Below, in pieces: positions 24,314 through 37,730 of a stretch of DNA of 64,000 nucleotides. The position numbers and the translations under genes were made by a program. The DNA lies in the NCBI GenBank assembly GCA_965153455.1, contig OZ234493.1:35578213-35642212 (forward strand), read 5' to 3'. Position 1 is the first letter of the stretch; the number at the start of each line of letters is the position of its first letter. This DNA is from Sphagnum compactum (Eukaryota; Bryophyta; Sphagnopsida; Sphagnales). The notes under the pieces are model-generated. The model was given only the letters and a program-made list of their open reading frames with translations. It was not told the origin of the DNA and did not search any database.

Positions 24314-26580
24314 AAACCCTCATATAAGGTGTCCACGCATGGTGTCAAAGCATTGTTATCTAAATGCTACAAAAGTGGGAGGATTCAACCATCTACTACA
24401 CCTAGTGGTAGAGTTAAAAGTGAGAACATATGTGGCATGTAATAAATAATAAAATTATTATTATCTAATAAATAATAATAATAATTAATGTAATTAGTAT
24501 ATCTAATAATATGTGGATGTTAAAGCAATGTTTTAGAAAGTGCCAAGTTATTAAAAAAATGTCCCATTCTATTTTACAAAAAATGAATTACAAAAGTGAT
24601 GTTAAACTGGGGAGCCAAAAAAATGGCTAGATAATTCAATGGTAATTACAATTTGAAAAAAACAAACTACTACCCATGGTGTCATATGTGACTATGCAAA
24701 CATAATCAAGATTTTTACGTATTTAGTATGTTGGGCAATATTAACTTAAGAAGAAAAAAAACGTAGTCGGTTTTGATTCTTCCATAGGTTTGTGAAAATC
24801 AACCCAATTTTTTAAAAATAATTTGGGCCAGTGAGAATTGGGAAAGGTATCGTGATTTATATTACTTTCCTAGTAAGTTGGTTTTCAAACATGTTGGTTC
24901 TTCATGTGAAATAACAATTTCACATCTAGTTCTCACAACATGATTATCAAGTTTTTGTTCATTAAAAAGGAAATTTTTATACATCTCAAGTTGAAAAGTA
25001 AAAGTAAAACATAAATTGATGAAATTTTTTGCAACAACGTCTTTTATCCAAAACTTGTATCATTTCATCCCTTTTAGAAGCTCCTTCAAACTTTCAATTT
25101 GTTTTCTAAATGTACATTAATACCAATTAGTTTTAACAAGTTAGAAAGGGATTTGCAACCAACCTTAAGGTCATTGGGCTAATCTGTGTTCATAAAATTC
25201 AATTTGATTAAGTTGTTCAATTGCAAATGACATCTTTAAAAATTTATAAATATTCTAATTAGAGAAAAAAATCCTTTTAGTTTTAATTTGTGATCCAACA
25301 ATCCCCAAGATTTGACAAGCAAGGAATCCAACAATCGAAAACATGATTTTATGTTTGTTTCACAATTGAAAAAGACATTTGATGTCTTTCATTTGATATC
25401 ACTTGAAAATCAAAAGCTCTCCATTGACAAGCTCCTTTGCATTATCTCATTTGTGTTAGTTGTCATCTCAAAGATGTCCAAGTTGTAATTTTCAATAACT
25501 CCTTTTTGATGTTGGAGGCCAAATATTTTAATTCAAAAACAAAATTTGCATATTTTTTATTAGGTTATAAAGGAAATTGCAATTTTAATTTCATCTTTCA
25601 ATTTCAAAGTGATGGATATGGTAGAATGTAGTTTTGCCATGTCAAAGGAGATGACATTCATGCATTTTCATCACAATATTTTATTTGTTGTAACAAAATA
25701 CAATAGCTTCCTTGAAGTGTAGAACTTAAAATGTAGAACTTAAAAAACATTTACAATGTTTTTATTAGCAAATTTCAATTATTAAAAAACATTTATGATT
25801 TTATTTTTATAAGGATTTAAAAAAATGAAAATATGTTTTTTCAATAAAAATAAAAAATACATTGTCTTCATTGGGGTATTCAATTTCTTTAGGAGAAGAT
25901 CAAAATTAACACATGTTGTATTCCATGTTTTTCTACCTTTCCTTGTTTTTTTGGGCCAAGTCATTCATTTTCGCAAATCCCCTTATTTAGCTTTGATAGA
26001 TACATAATTAAAGCCTTTGCAAACAAAATTATCATTCTAGCATATTGGCATGCTTTAAGGAATGAATGGTCAAAACAAGGTCCTTGAAAACTTCCTTCCA
26101 AATTGAATACATCACAATTTAAACCAGTTTTAGTGTTGTTATCAAAATATTAGATTAGACCCTTCATCCTTTCACATAAATAAGAAATTTTCCTCCTCCA
26201 GACACACTTTGTCAACCACTCAACGAATTTTTTGGCAAAAATTGTTGAATAATATTTGTGGCCTCAAAAAGTTTAAAGGAAAATATGATTTGGTTTCTAA
26301 TTAGCCCTCAAAAAATTGATCATGTGCACCTTTTGATATCTAAAAGTCAAAGTTTGTAGTTGCAAAATGACATTATTTTCAAGGCTAGCAAAACATATAA
26401 TTGTTTAGTCTTTTTCATTAACTTGGGCATCATTTCTTATGAAAAAAGTTTTTTGGAAAAAAAACAACTTGTGAACACAAATGCATATTGGAATGCTAAA
26501 TAACCAAACATTTTCCACAATATAAAAGGGTAAATGACTTCTAATAATTAAAACATTAGATCTTAAAAAAACTAAATTGC
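24314..26580. other. AT-rich spacer, perhaps decayed hAT sequence on the minus strand
   Basis: No intact gene. Minus-strand fragments near 25880-25960 (TTCVNFDLLLKK) may continue the hAT remnant at 26583-26855, but stops and frameshifts are dense. Confidence 0.3.
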
Positions 26581-26582
26581 TT

Positions 26583-26855
26583 TCATCTTTTTTGAAAGGT
26601 TTCTTTGTAGCAAAAAAATGGAGATGGAATTACTGGGTAAATTAAACCTTTTTTTCTTAATTTTCCTTCTTCTTTTGCTTTCATAAAGTCATTCACTTCT
26701 TCAAATAGTTTTGCAATAACATAATAGTTTGCATGCATATGTGCTTTCAATGCATTTATTTCATTTGTTGTATAATATAAAATTAAGCCTTTTCTTGTTT
26801 TCATTTGTGAGTTTGAAATTATGACTATACTATTGTAACAAGGAATACAACTCAT
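26583..26855 (-). mobile_element. hAT transposase N-terminal remnant
   Basis: The minus-strand frame reads a segment with YYTTNEINALKAHMHANYY followed by KLFEEVNDF and a Lys-rich stretch. This resembles the region after a BED-type zinc finger in plant hAT transposases, where an L-x2-H-x3-H-like pair follows a threonine-rich strand. The upstream cysteines are not clear and no conserved catalytic region survives. It is a decayed relic; the assignment is tentative and made from pattern memory only. Confidence 0.4.
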
Positions 26856-27179
26856 GACTTGAGGAGATTTAGGATTGACATAGTAAAATGCTCAGCACAA
26901 TAAAATCATGATGCATGGTTTCCAAAATTTTCTTTGCACATGTAACTATTGTAAATTTTCTTTCATTTTTCAAAAAATAATTTTTGGGTTTCTTACTTTG
27001 TTTGAAGACTTGGATTTCCTTCAAACATCTCTTACAAAACTTCATTTTCAATTTCCATTTCATTCATGAAAACATCACATGCATTTTCATTTATTTTTTT
27101 TCAGTTTTAGAAGATTATTTCATGTTCAATTTTTACAAGAGAAAACACCCACCAATGATGAACAACACCTACCAATGAT

Positions 27180-30100
27180 GTGAAACAACTATAGAAAATG
27201 AACAATAAAAGTTGAAAACGAACAACAATAGTAGTCGGCGATGAACAACAATACCAACAATTAATGATGAACATCAATAAATAATGGCAAGTACAATTGA
27301 CACTAAATAATAAAGGTTAAACAACAACAAAAGTTGAACATCAATTGATGCGCATTTGATGATGAGCAACAAGCAGAGGCATTTAAGCTTCAAGAAAAAA
27401 AAAAGGCTCTTCTTCCAACAAAGGAACCACCAATAAAAAGGAACACAACTCTAATAAAAAAACTCCTAGAAAAAAGAACAAGACAAGAAAGCTCCCAAAC
27501 ACAAAGAGCAAGAGAGAAAGGGGAAATTATGAAAAAGAGGAAAAAAATGAAAAAAAAAAATCATTGAAAGAGGCGATGATTTTCACATAAGCTTTGGAAG
27601 TTGTTGGGCACTACCATGCTAATCCCAATCCTAGTCCTCACCTTTGGATCCCTAATCTAAAGCTTTATTTTCTTAAAACTTCTAACACCTTACTAGATTA
27701 TAGACCTACAGACATACTATGTAGACCCTTAAAAACCACATTTGAATCTTAAGATTTGAAAATGTAAAAATGAGAATTGGGTTTTTTCAATTCAATTTTC
27801 ATTCGGGTGATAACTAGGTGGTTGGTTTTCAAGCTGATTATCATTGTTTATGATACAACTAGCTAACTATCATAATGAGAATTGGTTAGTTAACCGAGCA
27901 ACCTCTTAATAACCATCCAACATTTCATTTCTACAATTACAATTTCTAGGTTGGTTTGTTGCACATTCAATGCCTTTGCACAATCAAGAGTTTTGCATTT
28001 CTATGAGTACAATTTCAAAGTCAATTTGCTGCACCCATGGTGCCTTTAACAAGCATTCAGAACATGGGCATTTGTGAACAATTGAAACTTTGGTGAAAAC
28101 CAACATTTACAACATGGAAGCCCATGAACAACTTCATTGCAACAAGGATTTGTAACTTCTACAAGCATTAGGGATTTATAATTCACCTATAGTTTGATTA
28201 TTTCCAACCTTGACAACAACAACTTTAAGTGTAGATGATTTCCAAATTAGTAACAACATATTGAATTTGAAATTGTTGCCCTAAGGATGTCATTACTTGT
28301 ATATTTTAGGAAGCCCTTGAGATAAAAAATGGTCGTTTGTAGTTTGTTATGAAGTAATGGCATATTATAAATATATAGTAAGTATATTCTAAAACATAAT
28401 AAATATATTTAAAGTATATTTTCATAGTGAATTGTAGATGACCTATTTACATTTAAGTAAATTGAAAATTATATATATTTTCAATAAGTTGCACCTTTTT
28501 TTTGCACATTGTTTGGAATAAAATGGAAGTGACCTCCTTAGGATTGTTGCAACCATGAAAATTCAAGTACACATTCATTTCCTCTAACATCCAAAATACA
28601 CATTGCAAAAAATTATTGATAGTTGAATTGATGTTAAATGTCATTTTGTAGAGGATGCAAAGATTCAATTACTTAGAGACATGATGGATTACAAGTTGGA
28701 AGGAGAGGTGCACATAGACTATTGTTAGTGATTTTGTTTTAAAGTCCACTTGTGAAATCAACACAAAGAAGCCACAACAACCAAGTTGGGAGTACCAAAA
28801 GGTGGTCGTGTTAATTGTTGCAAAAAATGAAGGGTACGTAGTTAGGTTAAATGTTGCAGATCCAAGGACCAAATGGAGACTAATGTTTCCAAATGGTGAA
28901 AAATTATAGATGTAATTAATGTAAGTGGGCACTCACCACTAGCAAGAAATGGGGTAGCATTGTAAAGGTAATTGGGGTGCAGTCTATGGAAACTTGAAGT
29001 ACATATTCAATTACATGTTAATAATAAGAAGCAATAAAAAATATTGAGATTTAACTTCAACAAAGAAGGTAACTTTGAACATCCTTCAACATTATAACAA
29101 GGGGATGTATGAACTCATAGATTCATTCATGGGGAAGTTGCCCAATGCGACATCCTCTCATGTTCGTATTCTTATGTCTCCAAATGACAAAGTCTTTAGT
29201 TCTCGTGTGTTGTGATTAAAAATCAAGGCATAAATCAATGTACCACCACCAATTTCACCTTTGCGATTCTTGGTATCAAGGGAGACCATGCAACTAGACT
29301 CCTTTACACCACTAGTTCATGCAAAACAAGTTCCAAACATAGAGGTACTACACATTCCTCCAACACTTGATACAAAAGAAGAATTGATTCAATTGGGAAC
29401 ATTTCAAGATTATTTACATGAAATAATTCAAGAGGAGATTTCACAAAACAACAGGATTTTAATGCAATAGGTAGAATGATCAAACCTTTTTGGTGCGATC
29501 ACAATCAAATGAACCAACGGTGATGAAGGACTCAAAGACTATGGTCCTTTTTGTGGTCATTTTCACTTTATCATAGAAAGGACTTTTGGGACGAAATCTT
29601 TTGCAATATGTTACCAAATATACGTATAATGTTTTCAATACATCAAATTTTTTGTATTAACTTTTCATGAATAACTAAGAATTTTTGAAAAGTGTACAGA
29701 TTCTACCAATTTTTTTTGTTTCGTTTAAAAAATTTATTTTTAATTTCAAATTGTATGAAAATACGCTAATCATTTAATGTTTTATTTTATTGTTTCATAA
29801 ACTACAACTTTGTTTTAGATGTCATGTACGTTACACCCCATTTACATGTGGTAAAGGAGTCTTGAAATTTTAAAATTATGTTCAATAGATTTTTAATTTT
29901 TAAAAATTTCAAATTTCACAACTTTCAAATTGTGAATGTTTTTTGAGTGTGGATAATCAATTAACATCATCTCAATTTTTTTCTCATCAAAATTCTTTTA
30001 TAAAAAGAGTTTTTAGTTTAGTTTTTTACAAAATTGACTACTTTTGATGCAATCGTTGTTTAAGTTCAAAAGTCTTTTTATTAAAACCAAAACCCAAAAT

Positions 30101-30635
30101 AATTTTTTTTGATTTTTTTTTTGAATTCTTCAACATTCATATTAATCATTTAGCACTACATTCCATGATTATCATGACATTAAAATGGCACCACAAAAAT
30201 ATATCTAACAAAATTATAGTTTTTATAGAATTTTGGCAGTCACCTAACGTGCTCTTTGGCTCGTTTGATTGTGATTGCACCCTTTTATGGTTCTTGGTTG
30301 AATGTCATTTGGCAACACAAGTGTTAAACATAAGTCATTTATTGCAAACAATGCCATGGTGGAAGTGATCGAAAGGGGCAACAAAATGCTAGTGATTTCA
30401 ATTGACAAAATCCACATGACAAATTTAGAAATCAAATAACATGATCATAAACACAAGAAAAACTTCAAAACCAATATATTGAGTATTTCAATATGAAAAA
30501 TGTCAAAATCAATTGCACATATGAAAATATGGTTAAAGATATATTTGTATTGACTTGTGTCATGGGCATGGTATATTCAAAGGGGAATAATAGAAGTTCA
30601 CTTAAAGTCATTATAGTTATTAAAGACCAAGAAGA
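27180..30635. other. AT-rich spacer with unrecognised open frames
   Basis: No recognised gene. Short GATGAACAACAA-type runs lie at 27160-27360. A frame at 29261-29470 is the most protein-like stretch, with an acidic, Leu/Ile-rich C-terminus, but it matches nothing I recognise and the flanking sequence in that frame is broken by stops. Confidence 0.35.
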
Positions 30636-30639
30636 TGAA

Positions 30640-30965
30640 GAATTTGTTTAAGAATTCATGAATTAACTAAACTTGATGAAATTAAAATTGCAAATAAGAT
30701 GCAAAGATGTGTACATGTAAAAACCAAAGGCATAGATGTGTATCTATTTAGACAACTGATTTTATAACTTGTTTGAAAACTCATGGACTAGTTAGACTTG
30801 ATGTAAAAATAATTGCAAATAAACAATGGAGGTGTATACCTATAGAGATCAGGGGCAGATATGCATACCTACTTAGACACTTGATTTCAAAACTTGTTTG
30901 ATAATTCACAAGCTAGTTTTATACTTGATTTAAATAAAATAACAAACAAGATGAAAGGGGTTGAA
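30640..30965. repeat. Tandem repeat, period about 124 bp, about 2.7 copies
   Basis: Units carry TTTGTTT-A-AATTCA, ACTTGATG and ATTGCAAATAA landmarks beginning near 30642, 30768 and 30891. Each is followed by a GTGTATAC-like segment in turn. A more distant copy may lie near 31385-31440. Confidence 0.6.
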
Positions 30966-32060
30966 CCACACTTACTCCTTTAGACCATTTCAATTGATTT
31001 TTTTATGAAGAACATTCTTGAAATATTTTCAATATATCTTTTAAACAATCTTCAAAGTTTTTTTATATTATTACGTTAAGGTTTGTATTAAAAATTTGTC
31101 AAAAATAATCATTTTCAAATATTTTAAAATCATGCATTGAATGTTTTTATTGTTTAAAAACATTGGTTACAATTGTTTTTAAAATGTTTTTGGGTATTTT
31201 TATTCATTATATTGATTTTGAATTTTAAAAATATGTATACCAATATATTGAAAATAACATTGTATAGAAACTACTTAATTTGTAGTTCTTTCCCCCTTCG
31301 ATGCTAGATACACAAATTAAGTAGTGGTCACAAAGGTGTAGTTTCGTTAACTTTGGTACATGTTAGCACAAGTACACCTAGAGGTGTATACTTGTAAAGG
31401 TTAAAAATAAATATGTGTACATGCTGAAACACTTGATTTTAGACCATGTTTCTTTTGTGCCCCATGTAAATATCTAGTTTAGAATGTTAATTTTGTTTTT
31501 AGAATTCATGTCATGTAATTACATTTGATAAAAGAACTAGCTCATGCCATTTGCTTGTTTTGCTCTTACTTTGTGTCTTTGATACGAATGGCCTTTTTGT
31601 GCAACAACATTTAGTCTAAGGATATGTGACCAAGTTAACTTCATGTTCTATTATATTTTAAATGAATTTTGGATAAATTTACCATGGTGAAAATGGCGAA
31701 CCTTGAGGGAATGTGGATTAGTGGCTATGAATAAATGAATAACTAAATTCATCAACAATTAATTCAATAGGTTTTCTTCTTAGTTCATAACTAGGTTAAG
31801 CATTTAAAAACCTATATTAGGTTAAAAACTTAGTCCATTTCAATTTCAATTAAAAACTTAGGTTACCTAACCATCAACTCAGGGTGTGAGTGCGACAATT
31901 TGAACCCTTTCCTCACCTATAAGCTTAAGGAACAAGTTCTTAACCATTGAACTATTTATATTTAAATAGTGAAACAATTTGTCACCGTATGTTATAAAAC
32001 ACATTTTTTTCTTAATCACCTAGGTATCTTTCCTACCTATGTTACTTTGTTACTTTACCT
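30966..32060. other. AT-rich spacer
   Basis: No gene is seen. A short segment at 31880-31960 (TTTGAACCC...AAGTTCTTAACCATTGAAC) looks like a dispersed-repeat fragment but I cannot assign it. Confidence 0.35.
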
Positions 32061-32099
32061 TACATACTTATGTAACTTATTATAGTAATAGGCTACCCA

Positions 32100-33325
32100 A
32101 ATTTATGTGTAGACTATCATAAAGTAGGTTTTTAACCGAATCTTTTGCTATTCTTAGATTAATGTAAACTATTTTAGGCTATTATTAGATTGCCATAAAC
32201 TATTTTAAAACTACCATACATTAGGATTTTAGGTTAGTCTTAATTTGTTTTAGGTTATTCTATTATATGTTATTTTCAATTGTCCCACCTTTGGCTATTC
32301 TACTTTAAGCTATTCTTAACCATTATAGGTTATTCTACCTTAAGCAATTGTAGATTATTTTATCCTAGCTATTTTCAACTATTTTAGGTTATTCTACTTT
32401 AGTTTATTCTTAGCTATTATAAGTTATTTTATCTTAATTTATTCATGGCTATTTTAAGTTATTCAACCCTAGGTTATTTTATGTCATTTTTACTTATTCC
32501 AAGCTATTCCACCTTAGGTCATTTTTGGCTATTCCATTCTAAGCTATTTTGGATATATTGTCATAAACTATTTTGGACTAGTATGCCTTAGGTTATTTTA
32601 GACGATGCAACTTTAGGCTATAACCCTAGGCTATTTTTAGGGTATAACCTAGGCTATAATATTTTATAATAAGTTAAAATACTTTAAGGTATAACACATA
32701 ATAACTTATGATAGAATAACATAAAATAACATAAAGTATAACCTATAATAGCCTAGGGTAGAATAATTTAGAATATTGTATGGCAAAATAACCTAGAATA
32801 AGTGAGAATGACTTAAAGCAGAATAATTTATAATAACCAAAAATATCATAAGGTACATTGAGTCTAGTGTGTATAATTTCACATTAACAATAACCTATTG
32901 TGGAATGACTTAGAATAACTAGAAATAACATAAGATAAAATAACTCATAATAGTGTAAGGTGAAATAACCTAAAATAACCTAAGGTTAATAATTCAAAAT
33001 AACTTAGGGTGAATTAACCTATAATAATTTAGGGCAAAATAATTTATAATAGCTGATAATAACCTAAAACATAATAGCCTATAATAACCTAGGGTGAAAT
33101 AACCTAGAATAACCAATAAGATTTTAAAATAAATAACCTAAAATAACATAGGGTGGAATAATATAAAATGAATTAGTTTATAATAAATAAAAATAATTTA
33201 AAATGACCTAGAAAAAAACCTATAATAACCAAAAATAACCTAGGGTGAAATAATATAAAATAAACAAGAATAACCTAAAATAAAATAGCTTAAAATAACC
33301 CAAGGTAAAATAACTTAAGGTATTT
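32100..33325. repeat. About 1.2-kb foldback array of degenerate TTAGGTTATT / AATAACCTAA words
   Basis: From about 32100 to 32640 the plus strand is built of degenerate words such as TTTTAGGTTATTCTA and GGCTATT. From about 32640 to 33325 the same words appear on the other strand (AATAACCTAAAATAACC, TAGGGTGAAATAACC). The turn is near 32625-32660, around palindromic CCTAGGCTA words. The whole segment could fold into one imperfect hairpin. There is no open frame. It may be the stem of a foldback-type element or an array that inverted once. Confidence 0.8.
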
Positions 33326-33880
33326 ACATTAACAACATGAAAAGAAACATATTTATTATAATGAATTGTTTCAATTAGTAATAAATTATGTAAATTAATA
33401 TTGAATCATGATAATTACATAATGACCTTATACTTACATGATTTTAAACAAGGTGAAATTTCATAATGATTGTAATGTTGATGACTTTGGTGTAACCCAA
33501 TGACCAAAATCAATGCAAAAGAACCCCAAGTTCGTGACAATGGAGATAAATGGAACCATAGACCATTTGTTGTAGGTTGGATGTAGGAATTGAATTTGGT
33601 TGAAAAACAACAAACAAAGGTGGCAAATCAAGTGGACAAAACATAACTTACAATAGAAAAATGAGAAACACAACGACATTTGTAATTATAACATCTTTTT
33701 TGATTGGCATTCATAGAAGATCTCTAAAAACAAGAAATCGAACAACAAACAAACAAAAATTAAAATTGTGATGGAGGAAATGAAAAAACTTTGCACAAAG
33801 GAAAAAAACTCAAAGCGTCAAATGAGAAATGTGTAGAATGCAAGAAAACATGATGTTGCAAAGTAAGTTGCAATAGGATG
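33326..33880. other. AT-rich spacer
   Basis: No gene or clear repeat. Confidence 0.35.
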
Positions 33881-34565
33881 AGTTTCTAATCATAGAGCAA
33901 AATGAAGAAGAATGTTGAACTACTGTAAACAAGATGAAGCCAAAGGACAATTTGAAAGATCAAAATGAGATGACAAAGAACGTTGGTGTTACAAAAAAAA
34001 TCAATCAAACATAAAATAACTTTTGTAATTATGGAGTAAGATGAAGAAAAGGTTGTTACCATAAAAAAGAATGAACACACATGAATAGATATGAACATAG
34101 CAAGATAGAGAGGAACACTATGTGATAGATTTTATTTTTGATGCACATGATTGTAAATGATCATAACAAGTAAAAGAAAATGCCATTGTTGCAAAAAGAA
34201 AGAATGTAGACAAAGGAATTGCAAATGATTAAAGTTAGATGCATAAGAACATCATTATCATAAAAAAAAAACACACACACACACACACAAACATGAGTTG
34301 CAAAGGATTAGATCAAAACACAAAAGAATGTTGTTGTCATAAATATAAGAACATGCACACCTAAAATTACAAAGGATTAGATCAAGACATAAAAGAATGC
34401 TGTTGTAATAAAAGGAATGTTGTAGTAAAAGAAAATATGCACACACACACAAGTTGCAAATGATTAGATCAAGATGGAAAAGAACATAATTGTTGCAAAG
34501 AAAGAGAAACACACAAAGGAGACACAATTTGATTGGAGCAAGATGTAAAGGAATGCCATTGTCCC
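33880..34565. repeat. Degenerate minisatellite, unit about 70-90 bp, with CA runs
   Basis: Units of the form AGTTGCAAAGGATTAGATCAA followed by an AAAAGAATGTTGTTGTC-like segment recur near 34217, 34296, 34365, 34452 and 34526, with older copies back to about 33886. (CA)n tracts sit between units (34268-34290, 34440-34451). Confidence 0.7.
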
Positions 34566-36251
34566 AAATGTTTGACCAATGCTGGCATCCTTGAAATGCT
34601 AATCTAATATTTATATAAATCTACATGTAATAACATATCAAATGATGATAAATAATTCTAACCTAAACTTTTTGTTAATCTAGTCTAGTGCTAGGTATAG
34701 ATAGGTGGTGTCCTTTTATTTTGTTGGTAGATTAGAACCTTGGTAGGTTGTTAGTGGCAACTTAAAGAAAACCTACATTCAAGTGATGTTAGAGCTAATG
34801 AAAGATGATTCCCTAACAAGTCTAGGGTGTGGTCACACATTAAAAGAAGGTTTCCCCAGTGCTACTAAAACAAGATTTGAACTGGGTTGATTATTAAATT
34901 GTTCTTTACAAAGAAAATGCACTTCCTAAGGTGTGTTCAATAGGAACTCTCAAACACACTATACAAGTGACATGCAACCACCACCCTTTGTCCCCCAGGT
35001 TGCTTTTTGGGGGGCGGGTTTGCCATAAAAAGTCAGGGATAGGATATAAAAGTCCAATGTCAGAGCTTACTTATACCTATGCAGATGGGTTGCAATTAAC
35101 TAGAGTTAAGCTCAAAGTATGGACCACTCATTGAGCTGTCATTTTGGTGTTGGGGGGGTCCTCAAATCCCAAGAAGAAGCTCTGCAGGGTATGGTGCATG
35201 GCAAGCTCTTTGACATGGATGTCTTTACCTTGATCCTCCACAATAGAGAACAAAACCCAAAGGGAATCAATCTCTTGTTGCAAGTGGGTTATGTGGGTAG
35301 GTAGCTGAGTGAGTGGGTGGGTGGATGGATGGATGGATGGATGGATGTTTCTCGTAGGGGGTGTTTTTCATTTTGTTTAGGTGATCTAGTTTGGGGATGT
35401 TTTTATGTTTTTTTTTAATAGGGTTATGGGGTGAGGGGGGGGATCATCATCATTCATGTTGGCAACAAGAAATTGAAGCCAAAATTGCTACAACAAATGG
35501 TGGGTCATGATAATAAAACCAGCCACATTCAAAGCATAGCATGAATGAACACATTAGTTGAACCATGGGAAAGGACACCACAAAACTACAACCTCCTCCG
35601 CATCATTCACACTCATAGAACACAAAACCAAACAATCATGTCTTCTTCTTTCTTTCTTTCTATCTATCCTGAATCTCACGAAACAATGGCGTCTAGAATA
35701 GTCATCAGAACCGCTTAATCTCTTTGAAATTATTATTGTATGATGATCCCACTCTTGCATGCAACTTTAAAAATGTGTTCTATTTGTCAACAACAACAAA
35801 CTTGAAAGCGGCGAGAGAAAAAAATAAAATTGTTCATGTGAGCACAAACTCAACACCTGAAAAAACCAAAGGAAATTGATGGAAATCCCATCATTAAAAT
35901 ATTTGCCTTAATTATCAGGTAGGGGAGAGGAAAAAAACTCATCATTCTAGTAGAGCTTTGCTTGCTGGTGGAGCTTCCCTTGTCATTAATATATGTTTTG
36001 TTTTTTTTGGGTTTTTTTGAGCTCACCCACACAAGCGTGTTCGTGCTTCTTCCTGTGCCTGCAAAGAAGCACTTCTTTCCAAGAAGGGATGGATCCAACC
36101 ACCCATTTGGCTGGCTAGTTGGATACATTGAAATTTGGATGTCAACAACAAACAAAATCCAAGAGAAAAATCTCATGCAACTCAGACATGCTGACAAAAT
36201 AACAACTTCAATTCTATTAGGAATCAGGAGCTGCCTCTGACATACACCTAA

Positions 36252-36255
<4 letters not shown>
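34566..36255. other. Spacer, no recognised gene
   Basis: It contains a (GATG)n tract at 35322-35346 and G-runs near 35145 and 35435. Open frames at 34931-35304 and 35850-36240 have no recognised domain. The two overlapping frames near 36 kb are shadows of each other. Confidence 0.4.

Positions 36256-36292
<37 letters not shown>
36256..36292. repeat. (CA)n microsatellite
   Basis: An uninterrupted CA tract of about 37 bp. Confidence 0.95.
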
Positions 36293-36294
<2 letters not shown>

Positions 36295-36299
36295 TTGTA

Positions 36300-37425
36300 T
36301 TTTGATCAAGAAGTTGAGATGTTTCAGCTTGTTGTGGAATGGTGACCCGAAACAAAATTTTCAAAAAAAATTGCACTTGTTAAGAACTTGTGTAGAGATC
36401 TACTGTTCAACAACATGTTTCACATCATCCTCACATTCGTATCCTGCCATTGTACCATGGTAAGTCCAACATTTCGGTGTCGAATAATAATTATTTTTCC
36501 AATTTTTCGAAAATCGATTCCATTTCGAAAACTAGAAGGCTTCAGAATATTCCAAAAGATTCTCACCATTTCCTTCAAGAATTTTGGGGGTTAAATTTTT
36601 TCAACAATTCTAAACATAATATAATTAGTGTCCAAGCTGCCACTGTACTATACGGTATATAAGAAAATGAACTTGGTCACTCACTACTACCATTGTCACT
36701 CATAACTTTCCTAACGTAAAAAGAAAATAGAAAAACATGACCCAAGAACAGCACACCACACTTGTGGTTTCACTTCATATTTATGGAGATGATGAAGCCC
36801 AAAAAAAGAAAAGAAAACTGCAGGTATATATGGGTAGTGAAATTACCCGTGCAAGCCCCATATAGTAGTACATGGGTATTAGGTGGTTATCAGCGCATCA
36901 AATATTTCAAAATTTTAGTTAGATTTTCTTTGTCATACTAAATGTTTGGGCTTTTTTCTTTTCAGCCCGTTGTCTTGGTCACCACCTATTTATTTACTAT
37001 GCTAATGGGACATTGTTTAATACACGACTATAAACATTGGCAAGGGTAAAGAGAGGAAGAGGTAGTTAAAGGAGGAGAGATTGTTGAAGTTGAATGTATG
37101 AAGTGAATGCACACATCTCCTTGCTATTAACATATGAGTTGTGCAAAAACATGGTGAAACTTGGTTGACACTTGAAGAAGCCATAACTTGATGATAAAAT
37201 GTGTCCCACGTAGCTATTTTAGATGGATTTTGCCTTCGGAATAACATACATCACGTTTCACCTTACAAGTTTTGTTCATTTAATCTTTTATCTCTTCAAA
37301 ATCATATGTGATACACAATAGAGTTATCAGTAAAGTCAAACAGTCAGATTAGGGGGCGAGAACGGCCAGTTTCGGCATAATAGGGCATCAAACGCATTAC
37401 CTGGGAATGAAAATTTTACAAAAGG
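36300..37425. other. AT-rich spacer with a short sequence shared with 22.9 kb
   Basis: 36611-36658 (ATAATATAATTAGTG, AAGCTGCCACTGTACTA) resembles 22941-22980 (ATGATATAATTAATG, AAGCTGCCAAGGTACTA). No gene is seen. Confidence 0.35.
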
Positions 37426-37429
37426 AAAT

Positions 37430-37730
37430 AACTGGTTTTGCCACCAATTTTGGTTGTAAATTGAGTTTCGTCCTGTGTTTCCTTTTTCCTGAGCGCCTGC
37501 ACTGATGCTACATATATTTTCACTGCTCCTACCTATACAACTACTATAATTAGTCTCGAACCCTGTGCATTTAAATGCTGAGTTTCAGCATGTCGTACCC
37601 AGATTTAATAATAAAATTTTCTTACTACCTACTATAATTAGTCTCGAAACTTGTGCATTAAATGCTGAGTTTCAGCATTTCATACCCAGATTTAACAAAA
37701 TTTTGTTACTTTGTGGATACCACTGAAAGT
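37430..37730. repeat. Dispersed repeat with AATGCTGAGTTTCAGCATT hairpin, two units
   Basis: The segment is homologous, in reverse orientation, to 60945-61160. Both contain an ACATATATTTTCACTGCTC-like block, ACTACTATA, TCTCGAA, a perfect 8-bp-arm hairpin AATGCTGAGTTTCAGCATT and a CATACCCAGATTTAA block. Here the CTACTATAA-to-CAGATTTAA part is present twice in tandem (37551-37611 and 37629-37692). It is probably a non-autonomous mobile element; boundaries are not established. Confidence 0.6.

Noticed and set aside
31880-31960. tRNA-like TTTGAACCC and ACCATTGAAC words
   Set aside because: No cloverleaf can be built and the A and B boxes do not fit; more likely a fragment of a dispersed repeat.
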